Of a stretch of 10,211 nt of DNA, positions 1 through 5,718 are shown piece by piece. Every line of letters starts with the position of its first letter. Position 1 is the stretch's first letter. The notes beneath the pieces were generated by a model that saw only the letters and a program-made list of their open reading frames with translations, made no database searches and was not told where the DNA came from. A program made the translations under genes and the position numbers. Origin of the DNA: Thioalkalivibrio sp. (lineage in GTDB: Bacteria; Pseudomonadota; Gammaproteobacteria; Ectothiorhodospirales; Ectothiorhodospiraceae); assembly GCA_007136145.1 (NCBI GenBank), contig SLHN01000153.1, positions 1 through 10,211 of the forward strand, written 5' to 3'.

Positions 1-73
1 CCGGAGCGGTTCGGCTTTGCCTCACGGCACCCCACGCCTCCACCTTTCATGTTTCGGGGTGGCAGGCATGGCC
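1..73 (-). repeat. Left copy of ~73-nt two-hairpin palindromic repeat
   Basis: Read on the minus strand, this stretch matches plus-strand 2484-2553. The segment GGCCATGCCTGCC aligns with GGTCATGCCTGCC, and most of the next 30 bases agree. The outer part can fold as a hairpin, GCCT-G-CCACC pairing with GGTGG-AGGC. The inner part is a REP-like palindrome, and on the plus strand its core GCGGTTCGGCT...GCCTCACGGCACCC also matches 2602-2627. The repeat begins 7 nt past the response regulator stop codon, so its RNA could act as a 3' stem-loop, but no T-tract is present. It may extend left of the window. Confidence 0.75.
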
Positions 74-80
74 ATCGCGG

Positions 81-719
81 TTATCCTGATACCAGCCGAT
101 CCCGGTAGTCGGCGCAGGCCAGGGCAAGTCGTGCGAGATGCGATGCACTCTTGGCGCCCATCTTCTGCATCAGGTGGCCGCGATGGATTTCCACGGTGCG
201 CACACTGACGTCCAGCGCACTGGCGATCAGTTTGTTCGGTTGCCCGTCGAGCAGCGCGTCGAGAACCTGGCGCTCGCGGGGCGTGAGCGAGGCGAGGCGT
301 TCCTCCACCTGCGCCATTTCCGCGGCATCGGCACGCTGTTCCGCATCGAGTGCGAGAGCGTTACGTATACCGTCGATCAGAGCGTCGTCATGAAAGGGCT
401 TCTCCAGAAAGTCCAACGCGCCCTCGTTCACGGCTCTGACCGCCATGGGAATATCGCCGTGACCGGTGATGAAGATCACCGGCATGGCCACGTTGCGTGC
501 CTTGAGTTGGCGGTGCAGGGTGAGGCCGTCCATGTCGGGCAGGCGAACGTCGAGCAGCAGGCAACCCGGCGTGGTGTCATCGACGGCGGCGAGCAGTTCG
601 CTGGCGTCCGGAAACGCGGTGACCCGGAAGTCCTCGGTCTTCAACAGCAGGCTGACGGCGGTCCGAACGTCGGCATCGTCATCGACCAGGTAAACCTGGG
701 GCAGTTTAGGCGCCGGCAT
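81..719 (-). CDS. FixJ-family response regulator (receiver + LuxR-type HTH)
   Basis: A 212-residue DNA-binding response regulator, cytoplasmic, expected to be phosphorylated by the kinase encoded immediately upstream. The receiver domain covers about residues 8-122, with acidic pocket D13/D14, phosphoacceptor D57 (in LLLDVRLPDMDG), T85 in the ITGHGD motif and K107 in FLEKPF; this wording is typical of the FixJ/TodT/TtrR branch. A linker of about 20 residues leads to a LuxR-type helix-turn-helix (about 145-205) starting LTPRERQVL and containing VSVRTVEIHRGHLMQKMGA. The start is the ATG at 719, which gives the normal family length and follows the kinase end with a 14-nt overlap, implying translational coupling. 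The open frame extends further upstream, but only through kinase coding sequence. The target genes are unknown; no fix, ttr or dct gene lies beside it. Confidence 0.93.
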   Translation of the reverse strand: MPAPKLPQVYLVDDDADVRTAVSLLLKTEDFRVTAFPDASELLAAVDDTTPGCLLLDVRLPDMDGLTLHRQLKARNVAMPVIFITGHGDIPMAVRAVNEGALDFLEKPFHDDALIDGIRNALALDAEQRADAAEMAQVEERLASLTPRERQVLDALLDGQPNKLIASALDVSVRTVEIHRGHLMQKMGAKSASHLARLALACADYRDRLVSG

Positions 720-2364
720 CGTGATCCTCCACAGGCAGGGTGAACAGAAATTCCGCACCACCTTCGTCGCGGTTACGGACATGCAAGTGGCCGCCATGGG
801 CCTCGATCAGGGAACGGCTGATCGACAGCCCGAGGCCCAGCCCACCGGATTTCCATGTGGCGAAGGGGTCGAACAGGTTCGACAGACGTTGCTCGGGGAT
901 ACCGGGGCCGTTGTCGGTTACGCTCACCACCAGTTCAGCACCCTTCCTCTCTGCCGAGAGGCGAACGTGGCCGTCCGTGCGGCCCTCGGTTGCCTCCATT
1001 GCGTTACGCAAAAGGTTGACCAGCACCTGTTCGATCTGGATCGGTGCGGCCACCACGTTCGGCAATGGGTCGTCCAGATTCAGATCCAGCCTCACGTTAC
1101 CGCGACGGAGTTCAGGGCGCAGCAGGTCTCGAACGGGTTTGACCAATTCGGCGAAGGAAACCGCACGGCGCTCCGGGGTATGCCCTGCGGCGAAGGCGCG
1201 CATCTGTCGAACCGTCTCGGCCGAGCGATGGGCACTGGCGTCCAATTGTTCCAGCGCGTCCTTGAGATCATCCAGTTGCTGGCGCTGCAACAGGCGCTTG
1301 CTGGCCTGCGCGTAGCTGGCCAGCGCACACAGCGGCTGGTTGAGCTCATGGGCCAGGCCCGCTGACAATTCGCCAAGAGTGCTCAATCGCCCGGCGCGAG
1401 CCAGTTCATCCAGGTGTTGTCTGGCCCGTGCGTCGGCCGACTCGCGTTCGCCACGCAGCGCGGTGAGGACAAGCGCCGTGAAGACCAGAAGCGCGAGTTG
1501 CGCGTTCAACGACAGGAGACTCGTTTCCAGCCCGATTTGCACGAATGGCCCCATTCCCCAGCCGGTACCGGAGAGGGCGATGCCTCCGGCAATCAAGGTC
1601 AGCCCGGTTGTGATCTGAGGCGGGCAACGCAGCGCGGCCAGCATGACCAGCGGAAACACCGCGTAGGAAAGCGGCATCGCCAGCGCCGTCGACAAAAGAT
1701 CCGCGTAAGCGACGGTGGCGACCACAAAAACGCCAAGGGTCAGTGCCGAGCTGGCGGCGAGATTCTGTTCCGGGCGCGGGGGGAGACGGGTACCCAGCCA
1801 GGTCAGCAGAGCCGGGGCAACCAGAAGCAGACCCATCAGATCCGCGATCCAGCACACCCACCAGATTTCACCGAAGCGAAGCTCATCCGAGCTGACCGTC
1901 ATTCCCCAGGCGCCGGCCGTGGCAGCGACTCCCGATGTTGCGAGGCCGCCAATCACCAGGAGCAGCCAGACATCACGCAGCCGATCGAACCGGGGAGAGA
2001 ACTGGAATCGGCGTAATCCGTACGCGCCCAGGGTTACGCCCGCCAGCGTCGCGACGATCACTCCAACGGCTTCCTGCCATGGCATCATGGTCCCCGTGAA
2101 TTGCCAGATGATCAGGATCACCGCGATTCCGAGTGCCGGCAGCAGGCGGTAGCCATACAGATAAACGAAGACGAGACCGATCCCCGTGGCCGGCCAGACG
2201 AGGGGGATTCCGTACGCATCTGGCGTAAATACGAAGCCCCATAACCCGACTGCGTAATACAGGGTGATCAGCATCATGCTGTGACTGGCAAGCCACAGCC
2301 AGGAAGGGGTGGAAGTATCCTGATGCGTCGCTGACCGAGTCAGTGGCAAACGAGCCATCGTCAT
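706..2364 (-). CDS. Membrane sensor histidine kinase with MASE1 domain
   Basis: A 552-residue inner-membrane kinase. Residues about 25-305 are almost entirely hydrophobic helices and carry MASE1-like hallmarks: PLVWPATGIGLVFVYLYGYR near 54-73 and WWVCWIADLMGLLLVAPALL near 168-187. MASE1 is an integral-membrane sensory domain whose ligand is generally unknown. A short linker leads to HisKA with phosphoacceptor H339 in GLAHELNQPL, a wording shared with FixL, DctB and TtrS-type kinases. The HATPase_c domain has an N-box (N454 in LLRNAMEA), G1 (DNGPGIP, D484) and G2 (GGLGLGLS, about 507-514). No PAS domain is visible, so unlike true FixL it shows no haem-PAS oxygen sensor. The start may be ATG 2364 or the in-frame ATG 2358; neither has a strong Shine-Dalgarno sequence. 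It overlaps the response regulator gene by 14 nt. I infer that the pair forms one operon. Confidence 0.92.
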   Translation of the reverse strand: MTMARLPLTRSATHQDTSTPSWLWLASHSMMLITLYYAVGLWGFVFTPDAYGIPLVWPATGIGLVFVYLYGYRLLPALGIAVILIIWQFTGTMMPWQEAVGVIVATLAGVTLGAYGLRRFQFSPRFDRLRDVWLLLVIGGLATSGVAATAGAWGMTVSSDELRFGEIWWVCWIADLMGLLLVAPALLTWLGTRLPPRPEQNLAASSALTLGVFVVATVAYADLLSTALAMPLSYAVFPLVMLAALRCPPQITTGLTLIAGGIALSGTGWGMGPFVQIGLETSLLSLNAQLALLVFTALVLTALRGERESADARARQHLDELARAGRLSTLGELSAGLAHELNQPLCALASYAQASKRLLQRQQLDDLKDALEQLDASAHRSAETVRQMRAFAAGHTPERRAVSFAELVKPVRDLLRPELRRGNVRLDLNLDDPLPNVVAAPIQIEQVLVNLLRNAMEATEGRTDGHVRLSAERKGAELVVSVTDNGPGIPEQRLSNLFDPFATWKSGGLGLGLSISRSLIEAHGGHLHVRNRDEGGAEFLFTLPVEDHDAGA

Positions 2365-2483
2365 GTTTGTTTGGACCTGATTCGGGATCGTGGCCTCGAT
2401 TCTAGGTGAGGTGTTTCGGGAAGGCGATACGGGTTTTCCCTTAGCAGGACTCGATGTTAAAAATGTTCAACTCCACCTGTGAT
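2365..2483. other. Intergenic region upstream of the sensor kinase
   Basis: This AT-richer stretch should hold the kinase promoter, reading to the left. A minus-strand TTGAAC (plus 2465-2470) could be a -35 box, but no good -10 box follows at 16-18 nt, so I do not call a promoter. A short inverted repeat, GGGAA (2418-2422) and TTCCC (2436-2440), could be an operator for the autoregulated response regulator, but this is weak. I see no coding sequence. Confidence 0.35.
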
Positions 2484-2553
2484 GGTCATGCCTGCCACCC
2501 CCAAACCTGAAAAGTGTAGGCGTAGGGTGTCAATGAGCGCAGCGAATTGCACC
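2484..2553 (+). repeat. Right copy of ~73-nt two-hairpin repeat, inverted relative to 1-73
   Basis: Positions 2484-2526 match the reverse complement of 31-73 at most positions (roughly 80 percent by eye). The palindromic core GGTGTCAAT...ATTGCACC (2526-2553) follows, surrounding GAGCGCAGCGA. The core has the general form GTAGGGTG-N-GAGCGCAGCGA-N-CACC, which resembles an abundant palindromic intergenic repeat I recognise in many proteobacterial genomes. Together with the left copy it places the two-component system between inverted repeats. Confidence 0.75.
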
Positions 2554-2597
2554 GATCGAGGCCGGGGGGCTGGGTGTGATCCGGACAGGTGTGGTAC

Positions 2598-2634
2598 CGG
2601 TGCGGTTCGGCTGCGCCTCACGGCACCCTGCGCG
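2598..2634 (-). repeat. Third copy of the palindromic core, inverted relative to 2519-2553
   Basis: GGTGCGGTTCGGCTGCGCC followed by TCACGGCACCCTGCGC matches plus 4-37 at nearly every position (GGAGCGGTTCGGCTTTGCC, then TCACGGCACCCCACGC). Its arms GGTGC and GCACC, with inner GGC and GCC, form a REP-like stem. It lacks the 40-nt outer part shared by the other two copies. It lies tail-to-tail with the copy at 2519-2553, about 45 nt away, as REP doublets (REPIN/BIME-like) do. No REP-associated transposase is encoded in the window. Confidence 0.7.
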
Positions 2635-2666
2635 GGTTATTTCACGCTACCGTTGGAGGCGGAACC

Positions 2667-3098
2667 ATGAACACCGAAATTCTCCAGGAATTCGAGCTCG
2701 ACGCGCGACTGGCGGCCGATACGCTCGTGGTGGGGGATTTGCCGCTGTGCCGGTTGTTGTTGATGCGCAACGCGGATTATCCGTGGTTCATCCTGGTCCC
2801 GCGCCGTCCCGGAGTTACCGAGATGCATGCGCTCGATGCGTGTGATCGGCGCCAACTGATGGAGGAATCCTCGGCTCTTGCGCTGGCTATGGAAAATGCG
2901 TTCGCCCCTCGTGTGATGAACGTGGGCAAGCTGGGCAATATCGTACCGCAGCTGCACCTGCACCATGTCGCCAGATCCCCAGGGGATCCCGGCTGGCCCG
3001 GTCCGGTATGGGGTCGGCCGGCAGGGACCATGCATGATCGGCGGAGCGCGGCGGCAGTAATCGAGCGACTGCTGCGCTGTCTGGGTCCGCTCCTGTGA
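2667..3098 (+). CDS. HIT-family (histidine triad) protein
   Basis: A 143-residue cytoplasmic protein of the HIT superfamily, whose members hydrolyse or transfer nucleotides such as AppppA-type compounds or nucleoside phosphoramidates. The N-terminal half has the HIT beta-sheet wording PLCRLLLMRNADYPWFILVPR (about 26-46). The triad region is LGNIVPQLHLHHVAR, with H97 as the probable nucleophile and H99 as partner; the first triad histidine is replaced by Q95 and an extra H100 follows. The WPGPVWG segment (110-116) after the motif is typical of a proteobacterial subgroup. ATG 2667 was chosen because GGAGG at 2655-2659 lies 7 nt upstream; the open frame continues further upstream, but only through repeat sequence. 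Its stop overlaps the GTG of the next gene (GTGA), so the two are translationally coupled. The substrate is unknown. Confidence 0.88.
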   Translation: MNTEILQEFELDARLAADTLVVGDLPLCRLLLMRNADYPWFILVPRRPGVTEMHALDACDRRQLMEESSALALAMENAFAPRVMNVGKLGNIVPQLHLHHVARSPGDPGWPGPVWGRPAGTMHDRRSAAAVIERLLRCLGPLL

Positions 3099-4159
3099 AC
3101 ACCTGGTCTCCGGGTGTCGGCGGGGTACTGCTAACCGTTTTGATGGTGCTTGCCTTGTCCGCCTGTGGGCGTATTCAGGTGCAGTCTGCCGGCGCCCCGA
3201 TCATACAGCCGGTATTGGCGGATGATCACGCACGGATGGCCGATGGCTATCGCCTGCCGTTGCACCGTTGGGAACCCCGCGAAGTATCGGAGGCGGTGAT
3301 TCTCGGGGTCCATGGCTTTGGCGATTACGGTAACGCGTTTGCGGCATTGAATACGCTGCTGGATTCGGAGTCGGTGACGATCTACGCCTACGATCAGCGA
3401 GGATTTGGAGCCACCGATGGGCAGGGGATCTGGCCGGGTGGCGACACCCTGGTCGGGGATCTGAGAACGTTGGCGACGCTGCTGCGCGGTCGTCATCCGG
3501 ACCTTCCCCTGTATCTTGTCGCCGAGAGCATGGGCGGGGCAGTGGCATTGCGGGCGATAACCGAGGCGCCCGGTCTGGATATCGACGGAGTGATTCTGCT
3601 GGCTCCGGCGGTATGGGGCGCTCGCGTGATGCCCTGGTATCAGCGCCTCGGACTATGGTTGCTGTTGCGAATAGCTCCCGGTGCGATGTTTTCCGGCGAC
3701 GCGGTGGCACATCTGGGGATTCGGATGACCGACGATCCGGATGTTCTCGAGGCACTGAGAAACGACCCGCTGGTGCAGTCACGAGCCCGGGTTGATACCC
3801 TGCACGGGCTTACCTCGTTGATGGGTGAGGCACTGGATCATCCCCCCGGTTTCGCTCAGCCGACCCTGGTTTTGTACGGGCTGAATGACCAGGTGGTTCC
3901 ACCCAGCGCGGTATGTGCCTGGTTCGAACACCTGTTGAAGCTGGGCGCGGAGCAACCGCGGATCGTGCTCTATCCCGAGGGCTTCCACCTTCTCACCCGG
4001 TATCGACAGGCGGCGAATACCGGCGCGGATATCGCCGCCTGGCTTGACGATCCCGGTTCGGACCTGGTTGTCGGCGAGGTGGTTTCGGTGGAGGAGGGCA
4101 AGGCGCGAGTGTGCGGTCTGCCTTCGCCGACCCGCGGATCAGGCGAGCGTGGGAAGTAA
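3095..4159 (+). CDS. Lipoprotein alpha/beta hydrolase (lysophospholipase/monoacylglycerol lipase-like)
   Basis: A 354-residue serine hydrolase predicted to be lipid-anchored in the cell envelope. Residues 1-24 form a lipoprotein signal peptide with lipobox LSAC and C24 as the lipidated residue. The hydrolase_4-type fold follows: oxyanion region VHGFGDYGN (72-80), DQRGFGATDG (100-109), nucleophile S145 in AESMGG, acid D265 in YGLNDQVVPP and base H298 in YPEGFHLL. The elbow is A-E-S-M-G, not G-x-S-x-G, a change seen in parts of this family. The substrate is probably a membrane lysolipid or monoglyceride, by inference. The start is GTG 3095, overlapping the upstream HIT stop by 4 nt. After the catalytic domain (about residue 318) there is a tail of about 35 residues ending PSPTRGSGERGK that looks poorly conserved. 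Confidence 0.88.
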   Translation: MNTWSPGVGGVLLTVLMVLALSACGRIQVQSAGAPIIQPVLADDHARMADGYRLPLHRWEPREVSEAVILGVHGFGDYGNAFAALNTLLDSESVTIYAYDQRGFGATDGQGIWPGGDTLVGDLRTLATLLRGRHPDLPLYLVAESMGGAVALRAITEAPGLDIDGVILLAPAVWGARVMPWYQRLGLWLLLRIAPGAMFSGDAVAHLGIRMTDDPDVLEALRNDPLVQSRARVDTLHGLTSLMGEALDHPPGFAQPTLVLYGLNDQVVPPSAVCAWFEHLLKLGAEQPRIVLYPEGFHLLTRYRQAANTGADIAAWLDDPGSDLVVGEVVSVEEGKARVCGLPSPTRGSGERGK

Positions 4160-4283
4160 TCGATTGGGTGCCGGGAAGTCGGCGCGACATGGTGCGCGGT
4201 GCCCCGCCGCTTTCCGCGCGATGATGGCGTTGCCCTGAATTTTCATAGCTGTGGGCCTGGCTCGCGAATCAGCAAACAAAAAA
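4160..4283. other. Convergent intergenic spacer
   Basis: This lies between the stop of the plus-strand hydrolase gene and the terminator of the minus-strand sulfur globule gene. I see no gene and no plus-strand intrinsic terminator; the only T-tract hairpin nearby faces the other strand. The hydrolase transcript probably ends by a Rho-type mechanism or at an unrecognised structure. Confidence 0.4.
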
Positions 4284-4305
4284 GCCCGATCCGCGAGGAT
4301 CGGGC
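4278..4305 (-). terminator. Intrinsic terminator of the sulfur globule protein gene
   Basis: A perfect 9-bp stem, GCCCGATCC (4284-4292) with GGATCGGGC (4297-4305), closes a 4-nt loop. On the minus strand it is followed directly by six T (plus A-run 4278-4283). It lies 45 nt past the stop codon at 4351. It is a strong Rho-independent terminator for leftward transcription only. Confidence 0.92.
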
Positions 4306-4350
4306 CGCGAGTCGTCAGCCTGAAAGCCGACTGGCGGGGCTTGAGCCGCT

Positions 4351-4737
4351 TTACTCGGCTTCGGGGGCTGCCGGCGGGGCGCCCCACGGACCACGGTAGG
4401 GAGCGCCGTACGGGGCACCGTAGTACGGACGGTAGCCATAGCCATAGGGATGGCCATAGCCGTAGGCGTCGCCGTAGCCACGACCGTGGCCCCAGCCGCG
4501 ACCCGTGCCACGGGCGCTGAAGTCGAAGTCGCTGAACATGTCGCCGAAGCCGAACATGTCACCGAGACCGCGGCCGTAACCCGGGCCGTAGCCGTAGCCA
4601 GGGCCATAGCCGTAGCCAGGACCGCCCCAGCCCGGACCGCCCCAGCCCGGACCACCCCACTGGGCACTGGAGGACATGGGGATCGCAAACGCGCCGATCA
4701 GAGCGGCAGCAGCCAGAACTTTCATTGACTTACGCAT
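4351..4737 (-). CDS. Sulfur globule protein family, secreted Gly/Tyr-rich structural protein
   Basis: A 128-residue precursor. Residues 1-25 are a Sec signal peptide (MRKSMK, hydrophobic core, SSSA cut before Q26), so the product is exported. The mature part, about 103 residues, is extremely rich in Gly, Tyr, Pro and Trp: three GWGGP-type repeats (27-41), three GYGPGYG-type repeats (41-55), then MFGFGDMFSDFDFS (61-74), then a second Gly/Tyr block ending in PYGAPYRGPWGAPPAAPEAE. This alternation resembles SgpA/B/C of Allochromatium vinosum, small periplasmic proteins that coat intracellular sulfur globules. I cannot assign it to A, B or C. A Shine-Dalgarno TAGGAG (plus 4747-4752) lies 9 nt before ATG 4737. 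The gene is monocistronic, with its own terminator and a long regulatory upstream region. Another Gly/Tyr-rich envelope protein is possible, but the DMFxDFDFS core favours Sgp. Confidence 0.82.
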   Translation of the reverse strand: MRKSMKVLAAAALIGAFAIPMSSSAQWGGPGWGGPGWGGPGYGYGPGYGYGPGYGRGLGDMFGFGDMFSDFDFSARGTGRGWGHGRGYGDAYGYGHPYGYGYRPYYGAPYGAPYRGPWGAPPAAPEAE

Positions 4738-4809
4738 ATCAAGAATCTCCTAGGTTGTTGAGCCCTTGTTGTCGTGTACGTCCTGTACCAAAGCGCACTT
4801 CCTGTGGTG

Positions 4810-4840
4810 CCCGTTGACGCGAAGGGCGAACGCCAGCGGG
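4810..4840 (-). other. Stem-loop in the sgp 5' untranslated region
   Basis: Positions 4810-4819 pair with 4831-4840 (CCCG with CGGG, then about five more pairs with one or two mismatches). On the minus strand it lies about 75 nt before the sgp start codon and downstream of the predicted promoter. A 5' stem-loop of this kind can protect an abundant mRNA. Its role is inferred only from position and pairing. Confidence 0.4.
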
Positions 4841-4859
4841 TTCGGTGATATGAATTGAT

Positions 4860-4889
4860 ATTAAAGACGCCTTGGGAGGCATTTTTCAA
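4860..4889 (-). promoter_or_regulatory. Candidate sigma70 promoter for the sulfur globule gene
   Basis: On the minus strand, TTGAAA (plus 4884-4889) and TTTAAT (plus 4860-4865) are separated by 18 nt. Each hexamer matches consensus at most positions (TTGACA, TATAAT). The predicted start is near 4853, giving a leader of about 116 nt that carries the stem-loop at 4810-4840. Confidence 0.5.
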
Positions 4890-4957
4890 GTCTCCCCCAC
4901 AGAATCCGTCAAAACCATCAGGAGCCGCTAATATTCCGTAATCGGCGCCGAAAATTA

Positions 4958-4971
4958 GTGATCCAGATCAA
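4958..4971 (-). promoter_or_regulatory. FNR/CRP-family-like operator upstream of sgp
   Basis: The minus strand reads TTGAT-CTGG-ATCAC, which differs from the FNR/ANR consensus TTGAT-N4-ATCAA at one position. AAAAT and ATTTT lie symmetrically on either side. It is centred at about 4964.5. That is about 41-44 nt upstream of a start that would use the weak -10 box TATTAG (plus 4928-4933), close to the class II activation distance, and about 111 nt upstream of the start predicted from the stronger promoter at 4860-4889. Another CRP/FNR-family regulator could also bind here. Confidence 0.5.
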
Positions 4972-5069
4972 TATTTTCCGAGAAACCTGGCGGGTATTTC
5001 GATCGTTCATTGCTCCGCGGGAGAGAAATCAACAGTTTTTTAGATAATTGTGGGGAGTACTTCAGGAAT

Positions 5070-5100
5070 GCCATCGGCAAGGGGTTGCTCCGGCTTTTTT
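5070..5100 (+). terminator. Possible plus-strand intrinsic terminator in the sgp-yceF gap
   Basis: GCC (5070-5072) can pair with GGC (5092-5094) and GCAA (5077-5080) with TTGC (5085-5088), with an internal loop between them, followed by six T (5095-5100). It faces right, yet no plus-strand gene lies upstream. It could end a small RNA starting near 5007, or be a chance structure. No terminator for leftward transcription leaving yceF was found in this gap. Confidence 0.35.
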
Positions 5101-5118
5101 GTCATCGCGCGCAACGGG

Positions 5119-5718
5119 TCACGACGCCTCGGGAGGCAGCACCAGCCCTGCTTCCCGGAGCCACGAGCACAGCCGGATCAGCGGCAGACCGATCAGTGCG
5201 GTGGGGTCGTCGCCCTCCATGCGCTGGAACAGGGTGATTCCCAGGCCTTCCGACTTGAAACTGCCGGAGCAGTCATAGGGCTGTTCCAGGCGCAGGTAGC
5301 GTTCGATCTCCGCCGTTTCCAGTTGGCGGAAATGCACGGCATATGGCACCACCTCTTGCCACTGACGGCCTGAACGGCTGTCGATCAGGCACAGGCCGGT
5401 GTGAAATACCACACGCTGTCCCGAGAGCGTCTTCAGTTGTTCCAGTGCCTGCTCGTAGCCCCCGGGTTTGCCGAGAATGCGCTCGCCGCATGCGGCACAC
5501 TGATCCGATCCGATGACCAGCGCGTCGGGGTAGTGCAGGGCGACATCGGCAGCCTTTGCCGCAGCCAGCCTTTCGGCCATTGCCTCGGGCGGCTCATCGG
5601 GTTGCCGGGATTCTTCGACTTGCGGTCGCGCGGTCTCGAACTCGAGATGCAGCCGTCCCAGAAGGGTGCGCCGGTAGGCCGACGTGGATCCCAGGACCAG
5701 GGTGCGGGTAGCCGACAC
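5119..5718 (-). CDS. yceF: Maf-family m7GTP pyrophosphatase YceF
   Basis: A 199-residue nucleoside triphosphate pyrophosphatase of the Maf family, YceF subgroup. The family removes modified nucleotides; E. coli YceF prefers 7-methyl-GTP. Family signatures in order are LGSTSAYRRTLLGRL (9-23), ALVIGSDQ with catalytic-site D72, LGKPGG (82-87), VVFHTGLCL (103-111) and YDCSGSFKSEGLGITLFQRM (148-167). The last of these is close to the E. coli YceF wording and separates it from the dTTP/UTP-type Maf (YhdE). The start is GTG 5718, directly abutting the pycB stop (TGA then GTG), with GAGG 5 nt upstream inside pycB, so translation is coupled. Family length is normal. It is the last gene of the pycA-pycB-yceF operon. 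Confidence 0.93.
   Translation of the reverse strand: MSATRTLVLGSTSAYRRTLLGRLHLEFETARPQVEESRQPDEPPEAMAERLAAAKAADVALHYPDALVIGSDQCAACGERILGKPGGYEQALEQLKTLSGQRVVFHTGLCLIDSRSGRQWQEVVPYAVHFRQLETAEIERYLRLEQPYDCSGSFKSEGLGITLFQRMEGDDPTALIGLPLIRLCSWLREAGLVLPPEAS

Noticed and set aside
138..743. Plus-strand open frame opposite the response regulator
   Set aside because: Antisense shadow of a strongly supported FixJ-type regulator; no independent ribosome site or domain.
706..2364. True FixL oxygen sensor
   Set aside because: No PAS or haem-binding region is visible; the N-terminal half is a MASE1-like membrane domain.
4381..4660. Short repeats in sgp considered as a CRISPR or tandem DNA array
   Set aside because: The repeats are coding Gly/Tyr/Pro units of irregular length without unique spacers.
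4269..4688. Alternative minus-strand frame through the sgp gene, Ala/Thr/Val-rich
   Set aside because: A frame-shifted reading of the Gly/Tyr repeats. The chosen frame has a signal peptide, a Shine-Dalgarno sequence and ends before the terminator; this one runs through the terminator.
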